From Verrucomicrobia bacterium UBA6015 (GTDB lineage: Bacteria > Verrucomicrobiota > Kiritimatiellia > UBA8416), in NCBI GenBank assembly GCA_002428045.1, contig DIZZ01000063.1, positions 1 to 8,842 of the forward strand: a stretch of DNA of 8,842 bases, read 5' to 3'. Shown in pieces: positions 6,699 to 8,842 of the stretch. The stretch's first letter is position 1, and each line of letters starts with the position of its first letter. A program made the translations under genes and the position numbers. The notes beneath the pieces were generated by a model. The model did no database searches. It worked only from the letters and a program-made list of their open reading frames with translations, and was not told the origin of the DNA.

Positions 6699-6737
6699 AT
6701 TATTGATATATATTCCGATATATGGCACCGTTGTCGC

Positions 6738-7913
6738 ATGAATGCTTTAGATCGTTTTATGCGTGAACCGCGAGGAAGCTTTTTTCTATTGGGGCCGCGG
6801 GGGACAGGAAAGTCAACCTGGCTACAACAGCGCTTCGCCGATGCACTGTGGGTGAATCTGCTGGAACCCGATATTCATCGCCGGTTGCTGGCTCACCCTG
6901 AGCGATTATCAGAACTGCTTCAGGGGTGTATACACACGCGAACGGTGGTGATTGATGAAGTCCAGAGAGTGCCGGAATTATTATCCGTAGTACATCAATT
7001 CATTGAGCGCAAGGATGGGTGGCGGTTCATTCTAACCGGATCAAGTGCAAGAAAGCTGAAACGTAGCGGGGTCGATCTTCTGGCTGGCCGTGCCGTCACC
7101 AGCTACTGCCATTCGTTTATGGCTGCTGAACTGGGTCCACATTTCCAACTTGAAGAGGCATTGCGGCTCGGCACCCTTCCGCTGGTGCTGGCTGCTCAGG
7201 AACCTGAGGCAACGCTGGCTGGCTATGTGATGCTTTATATTCGCGAGGAAATCATGGCGGAAGGTCTGATTCGCGATATCGGCGGTTTTGCAAGGTTTCT
7301 TGAGGCGATCAGTTTTTCGCATGGCAGCCTGCTGAATATTACCGAGGTTTCGCGTGAATGCGAAGTGAGTCGAAAAACCGTGGAGGGGTATGTTTCTGTG
7401 CTGGAGGATATGTTGCTTGGAAAACGTATCCCTGTGTTTTCCCGTCGCGCAAAACGCACGCTAATCAAGCAATCGAAATTCTATTTTGCGGATTGTGGGG
7501 TCTTCCGGTCGCTACGTCCCAGGGGGGCATTGGATCGCCCCGATGAAATCGAAGGTATGGCACTCGAGGGCCTTGTTTATCAGCATCTGCAAGCGTGGGC
7601 TGATTATGCGCCGGGAGCGCACCAGATATATTTCTGGCGTACGCCGGGCGGTACGGAGGTTGATTTTGTCATCTACGGGGAACGCGAGTTCTGTGCCCTT
7701 GAGGTTAAGAACAGTCGCCGCGTGAACCGTCAGGATCTCCATGCACTCAAAGCCTTTAGGGTGGATTACCCAGGTAGCACGCAGGTGTTGCTTTACCGTG
7801 GCTCGGAACGGCTGGTGATCGACGACATAGCCTGTCTTCCATGCGATGAATTCCTGAGGACGCTTACACCGAATCTGCCAATCGTGGCTCCTGCATCGCA
7901 AATCATGATATGA
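6738..7913 (+). CDS. AAA ATPase with DUF4143-type C-terminal domain
   Basis: This 391-aa protein belongs to the widespread AAA_14/DUF4143 ATPases, whose biological role is mostly unknown; they are common in accessory regions and archaea. Walker A is GPRGTGKST at residues 19-27 and Walker B is VVIDEVQ at 70-76. A short arginine-containing TGSSARKLK segment follows, as in the family. The middle contains a winged-helix-like segment (LNITEVSRECEVSRKTVEGYVSVLE). The C-terminal domain has E-V-D309-F and then E322-V-K324, which resembles a PD-(D/E)xK nuclease core, a fold suggested for DUF4143. The length is typical and the gene is intact. It has its own promoter-like region and spacing on both sides and shares nothing with the glycosyltransferases, so it is probably an inserted independent gene. 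No Shine-Dalgarno is obvious before the ATG. Confidence 0.88.
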   Translation: MNALDRFMREPRGSFFLLGPRGTGKSTWLQQRFADALWVNLLEPDIHRRLLAHPERLSELLQGCIHTRTVVIDEVQRVPELLSVVHQFIERKDGWRFILTGSSARKLKRSGVDLLAGRAVTSYCHSFMAAELGPHFQLEEALRLGTLPLVLAAQEPEATLAGYVMLYIREEIMAEGLIRDIGGFARFLEAISFSHGSLLNITEVSRECEVSRKTVEGYVSVLEDMLLGKRIPVFSRRAKRTLIKQSKFYFADCGVFRSLRPRGALDRPDEIEGMALEGLVYQHLQAWADYAPGAHQIYFWRTPGGTEVDFVIYGEREFCALEVKNSRRVNRQDLHALKAFRVDYPGSTQVLLYRGSERLVIDDIACLPCDEFLRTLTPNLPIVAPASQIMI

Positions 7914-7930
7914 ATTCCCATCGACGTATC

Positions 7931-7953
7931 TATATTTACCCTATGCAAATATA
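7931..7953. repeat. AT-rich inverted repeat downstream of the ATPase
   Basis: TATATTT (7931-7937) and AAATATA (7947-7953) are exact inverted copies around a 9-nt loop, 18 nt after the ATPase stop. The stem is weak and has no T-run, so a terminator is unlikely. It may belong to the promoter region of the next gene. No convincing -10/-35 pair is visible. Confidence 0.3.
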
Positions 7954-7997
7954 CATAATTGCGGTTGGTGAGCGAGCCAGTAAGAAGTAAATCGACG

Positions 7998-8678
7998 ATG
8001 AATATTGTACATGTACTGCCAAGGTTTGCAGCCGCTGGGCCGGAGCGTTCGATCCTGGCTGCAGCGCGCTATGCGGCTGAACAAGGCCTGCGCCAGGAGC
8101 ACTGCGTTTGCACACTGGAAGCGGAGACGGCACCGTTTGCGCGGCTGATGGCCCGCAACGCCGGTATTGCGCTGGCTCAAGGGGGCGTTCTGGCGTTTTT
8201 GGACGCCGATGACCGCTGGAGCAGCGACAAACTGCAAATACAATTGCCATTGCTACAAGGGCCGCCAGCGGCCTCGGTGGTCATGGGGTGGGCTCGGATT
8301 TTCTGTTCATTGGCCGATGAAACCGGCGGCGTGCAGGAAAAGGTTTCCGAACCGGTCGGTCTTGGCGTGGTTCAGGCGATGCTGTGTTGGCGCAGCGTAT
8401 TTGAACGCGTGGGTCTTTTTGATCCGGATTTGCGCTTGGGCGAAGACACCGACTGGCTGCTGCGCCTGCGCGAGGCCAATCTCCTACTCTTGCATCATTC
8501 AGATGTCGTGCTGCTCTATCGCCGCCACGCCGAGAATATCACCAAGCATACGTTCGGCCATCCGATCCATCTATTACAAAATTTGCGCCGCTCATTGGCG
8601 CGCCGCCGGGCATCCGAAGAGACGCAACAGGCGCGCCTATCTCTCTTCCAGCCCTATCCGCAGAAAAGAGCCCCATGA
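7998..8678 (+). CDS. Chimeric glycosyltransferase (GT4 N-terminus fused to GT2 C-terminal half)
   Basis: Residues 1 to about 50 (starting MNIVHVLPRFAAAGPERSIL) look like the beginning of a GT-B family-4 glycosyltransferase, including the glycine-containing loop before PERS. From about residue 53 (RNAGIALAQGG) the protein is the second half of a GT2: DADD at 69-72, the acidic pair E149-D150 with T-D-W, YRRHAEN at 174-180 and a basic C-terminal helix. The GT2 nucleotide-binding start with DDGSTD is missing, and so is nearly all of the GT-B enzyme. The reading frame is open across the junction. ATG 7998 is preferred because it begins the GT4-like homology; a TTG at 7959 is in frame but adds unrelated residues. 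No Shine-Dalgarno is clear. The product is probably inactive as a transferase unless it evolved a new role. Its stop overlaps an ATG (ATGA) leading into the relic. Confidence 0.8.
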   Translation: MNIVHVLPRFAAAGPERSILAAARYAAEQGLRQEHCVCTLEAETAPFARLMARNAGIALAQGGVLAFLDADDRWSSDKLQIQLPLLQGPPAASVVMGWARIFCSLADETGGVQEKVSEPVGLGVVQAMLCWRSVFERVGLFDPDLRLGEDTDWLLRLREANLLLLHHSDVVLLYRRHAENITKHTFGHPIHLLQNLRRSLARRRASEETQQARLSLFQPYPQKRAP

Positions 8679-8795
8679 GCATGCTTGCAACCAAAGGGAA
8701 AGCCACGGATTTCTCATGCGGGCACTTGGCTTAGTGTATCTCAACACATGTTGCCATGAACCTCACTTTGGCGTCGTCAGCATGATAACAGGCTA
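8675..8795 (+). pseudogene. Frameshifted GT2 relic
   Basis: An ATG at 8675 overlaps the chimera's stop and opens a short reading frame of 19 codons ending at 8734. From about 8708 the DNA matches the 3' part of GT-6 (about 6384-6468): AGTGTATCTCAAC, CCTCACTTTGG and GCATGATAAC are shared exactly. Relative to GT-6 there is a net small insertion near 8715, a 1-nt deletion before 8733, and then an in-frame TGA at 8757. In the GT-6 frame the text reads SVSQHMLP-stop-TSLWRRQHDN, retaining the SLW and HDN marks. More than three quarters of the gene is missing and the tail after about 8795 shows no further match. It is a dead third copy of the GT-2/GT-6 subtype. Confidence 0.75.
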
Positions 8796-8842
8796 TTAAG
8801 ACGATCACTGACAACACCGGACTCAAACACCATTTCGAACGT

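Noticed and set aside
7931..7953. Intrinsic terminator after the ATPase
   Set aside because: The inverted repeat is all A/T in the stem and no T-run follows, so it does not meet the pattern.
7959..7997. TTG start for the chimeric gene
   Set aside because: The added 13 residues have no GT4 similarity and no ribosome site precedes the TTG. The GT4-like sequence begins exactly at ATG 7998.
6593..7997. Insertion sequence carrying the ATPase
   Set aside because: I see no transposase, no matching terminal inverted repeats at both ends and no convincing target duplication. ATCGACG at 7920-7926 and 7991-7997 is a short repeat on one side only.
8167..8799. 210-codon + strand ORF overlapping the chimera
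   Set aside because: It is out of frame with the DADD and E-D motifs of the GT2 half. Its tail runs through the relic in a frame that does not match the GT2 protein.
1..8842. RiPP or lasso-peptide precursor, PqqD gene, tRNA, rRNA or CRISPR array
   Set aside because: I looked in the spacers at 6593-6737, 7914-7997 and 8679-8842 and saw no small ORF with a leader/core layout, no regularly spaced repeats and no tRNA-like cloverleaf.

Overview
The window looks like an accessory surface-glycan or peptide-modification gene cluster from a Gram-negative, probably proteobacterial, chromosome. GC content appears moderate. The evidence for this is compact, same-strand, translationally coupled genes with Shine-Dalgarno sites and families common in such clusters. 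I cannot name the genus. Every gene I can support is on the + strand.

Layout. (1) 5-919 encodes an HPr-kinase-like serine kinase homologue with an intact P-loop. It is coupled by an ATGA overlap to the first of a series of short (about 230-245 aa), soluble family-2 glycosyltransferases (GT2). (2) GT2 genes lie at 916-1620, 1970-2665, 3737-4447, 4450-5184, 5181-5876 and 5873-6592, called GT-1 to GT-6 below. They share an N-terminal DDGSTD motif, a DADD metal-binding motif, an acidic D-x-x-W motif, usually an R-x-H-x-x-N-like motif, and a basic C-terminal helix. (3) Two other items interrupt the series: a broken NAD-dependent epimerase/dehydratase fragment (1623-1946) and a FemAB-like/GNAT acyltransferase (2685-3737). 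(4) An intergenic block at 6593-6737 carries a strong hairpin, a 29-bp imperfect palindrome and an AT-rich promoter-like stretch. It precedes an AAA/DUF4143-type ATPase (6738-7913), which looks like an independent accessory gene. (5) After it, 7998-8678 encodes an apparent chimera: the first 50 or so residues resemble the start of a GT-B family-4 glycosyltransferase, and the rest is the second half of a GT2. It is followed by a frameshifted GT2 relic (about 8708-8795) most like GT-6.

How the genes may work together. GT-1 to GT-6, the acyltransferase and the kinase form a plausible modification pathway in which several sugars are added to an acceptor. The acceptor and the chain-export machinery are not in the window. 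Kinases of this type are known near PqqD-like proteins, RiPP genes and exopolysaccharide genes, so a phosphorylated peptide or lipid/glycan acceptor is possible but unproven. The strongest biological signal is a glycosyltransferase array diversifying by duplication, truncation and gene fusion. It holds close paralogues (GT-2 and GT-6), a chimera, a frameshifted relic and an epimerase remnant.
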